Assembly: GCA_022566435.1 (NCBI GenBank)
Contig: JADFIX010000159.1
Coordinates: 1-7,428, forward strand
Length of the DNA stretch: 7,428 bases
DNA from: Planctomycetota bacterium
GTDB lineage: Bacteria > Planctomycetota > Phycisphaerae > UBA1845
Direction: 5' to 3'
In this document: piece by piece, positions 6,238 through 7,428 of the stretch
How positions within the stretch are numbered: the stretch's first letter is position 1
Layout of the letters: each line of letters starts with the position of its first letter
Program-made: the position numbers and the translations under genes
The notes under the pieces: model-generated
Seen by the model: only the letters and a program-made list of their open reading frames with translations
Told to the model about the DNA's origin: nothing
The model's database searches: none

Positions 6238-7428
6238 AAGCAGGTTCTGCAACATCTTCGTCACGGTGAGATCGAACTCGCCCAAGTACCCTGCCCGAGT
6301 GTCGGTGCGGGTCACCTTCTTGTGCAAACGACACGAAGTCTGATCTCCGCCGGTACGGAACGCTCGTTGGTGGAATTCAGCCAGGCGAGCCTGATCGGCA
6401 AAGCACGAGCCCAACCGGAAAAAGTCAAACAGGTCCTGGAAAAAATCAAGACCGACGGCCTGTTGCCCACCATGGACGCCGTGTTCAGCCGGCTCGATGA
6501 ACCGCTGCCGCTGGGGTACTGCAACGTCGGAAAGGTGATCGAGGTCGGTCGTGACGTCTCCGAATTTTCCGTCGGCGATCGGGTGGCCTCCAACGGACCG
6601 CATGCCGAAATCGTCGCCGTACCGAAAACGTTGGCGGCGCGCATTCCCGACGATGTGACGGACGATCAGGCGAGTTTCACGGTCCTCGGCGCCATCGCGC
6701 TTCATGGTATTCGCCTGGCTCAGCCGACTTTCGGCGAACGCTTCGCGGTCCTTGGCCTTGGGCTGGTCGGACAGTTGACGGCACAATTGCTACGGGCACA
6801 TGGCTGCGATGTGCTGGGGACCGACATCAATCCCGATCGATGCAAGCTGGCGGAGTCGTTCGGATGCGAGGCGATTTCAGCGGCGGGAGGGGGCAATCCA
6901 CTTAAGGCGGCCGAGGCGTTCTCCCGCGGTCGGGGACTGGACGGCGTGCTCATCACCGCGTCCGCAAAGAGCGACGAAATCGTACACCAGGCGGCGCAAA
7001 TGTGCCGCAAGCGTGGGCGAATCGTACTGGTCGGCGTCGTCGGGCTCGATCTGAAGCGTAGCGACTTTTACGAGAAGGAATTGTCGTTTCAAGTGTCATG
7101 CTCCTACGGGCCGGGGCGCTATGACGCCGATTTCGAGGAGCGCGGCATGGCCTATCCGCCCGGCTACGTGCCCTGGACCGAAACGCGGAACCTGGCCGAA
7201 GCGGTGCGGCTGATGACGCGCCAAAGCGACCACCGCCTCGCCGTCGAACAGCTCATCACCCACCGGTTCGCGATCGAGGACGCCGAGGAGGCCTATGGGC
7301 TGGTGACCGGTGGCGGCGAACGCCATCTCGGCGTCGTCCTCACCTATGGTGGGGAGCGCAAGCCGGCGACGCAATCGCTCCGCATCCCCATCACCCTCTC
7401 GCGCCCCAAGCGCGGCGGCGGTTGCGTC
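6235..7428 (+). CDS. Bi-domain oxidoreductase, N-terminal alcohol-dehydrogenase-like half (3' partial)
   Basis: 398 codons are open to the window edge. Relatives of about 700 residues join a medium-chain dehydrogenase to a Gfo/Idh/MocA domain and sit in exopolysaccharide clusters; their exact reaction is not well established. The N-terminus is MKQVLQHLRHGEIELAQVPCP. The catalytic-domain segment TRSLISAGTERSLVEFSQ (about residues 33-50) stands where zinc alcohol dehydrogenases carry a CGICGTD-type zinc loop. No Cys is present there and no structural four-Cys loop follows, so catalytic zinc is doubtful; this is normal for the subfamily. PLGYCNVG lies at about 92-99. The Rossmann motif is GLGLVG (174-179), with Asp197 in GTDIN suggesting NAD(H) preference. 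VLITASAKSDEIVHQAA, RGRIVLVGVVGL and SCSYGPGRYD are strongly family-typical. The last residues (RPKRGGGCV) are the linker just before the expected second Rossmann fold, which lies outside the window. It is transcribed divergently from the GH123-like gene. Confidence 0.88.
   Translation, partial: MKQVLQHLRHGEIELAQVPCPSVGAGHLLVQTTRSLISAGTERSLVEFSQASLIGKARAQPEKVKQVLEKIKTDGLLPTMDAVFSRLDEPLPLGYCNVGKVIEVGRDVSEFSVGDRVASNGPHAEIVAVPKTLAARIPDDVTDDQASFTVLGAIALHGIRLAQPTFGERFAVLGLGLVGQLTAQLLRAHGCDVLGTDINPDRCKLAESFGCEAISAAGGGNPLKAAEAFSRGRGLDGVLITASAKSDEIVHQAAQMCRKRGRIVLVGVVGLDLKRSDFYEKELSFQVSCSYGPGRYDADFEERGMAYPPGYVPWTETRNLAEAVRLMTRQSDHRLAVEQLITHRFAIEDAEEAYGLVTGGGERHLGVVLTYGGERKPATQSLRIPITLSRPKRGGGCV

Noticed and set aside
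5875..6786. 303-codon open frame on the minus strand
   Set aside because: It runs antisense through the well-supported oxidoreductase and into the GH123-like gene's 5' end. Its translation has no recognisable domain and is rich in residues expected from reverse reading of GC-rich codons. Only its non-overlapping neighbourhood was looked at further.

Overview
The window looks like part of an exopolysaccharide or surface-glycan cluster from a GC-rich, probably Gram-negative bacterium. A fragment of an unrelated gene is joined to its left edge. The core (about 590 to 7428) holds a Wzx/PST-type flippase (+), a WaaL/Wzy-type O-antigen ligase or polymerase (-), a large secreted GH123/DUF4091-type protein with a discoidin-like N-terminal domain (-), and the dehydrogenase half of a bi-domain oxidoreductase (+) that runs off the right edge. 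The lineage cannot be fixed from sequence alone. The repeat style between the convergent genes and the gene content would suit Planctomycetota or another lineage rich in unusual EPS loci, but this is a weak inference.

Layout: bases 1 to about 585 encode the N-terminal half of a pyruvate dehydrogenase E1 alpha subunit, with about 95% G or C at third codon positions. At about 583-600 this homology stops and the same reading frame continues as a flippase with about 70% G or C at third positions. An assembly chimera or a recent illegitimate joint explains this best. The flippase ends at 1878. The 199-base gap before the convergent ligase gene is packed with five perfect short inverted repeats, four of which form two tandem units of the same design (1931-1993 and 2018-2063). 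The ligase and GH123-like genes are co-directional on the minus strand, with the second just upstream of the first, so they are probably one transcript. The GH123-like gene and the plus-strand oxidoreductase diverge from a short intergenic region (about 5957-6234). The oxidoreductase uses a TTG start at 6235 with a good Shine-Dalgarno sequence.

How the genes fit together (inference): the flippase exports a lipid-linked repeat unit, and the ligase/polymerase-type membrane protein polymerises it or transfers it to an acceptor. The secreted GH123-like protein could trim or remodel the polymer, and the oxidoreductase probably modifies a sugar precursor. The tight pairing of a polymerase-type enzyme with a GH123-like protein, and the repeat array, are the two real biological points of interest. 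The pdhA joint is the main quality warning.
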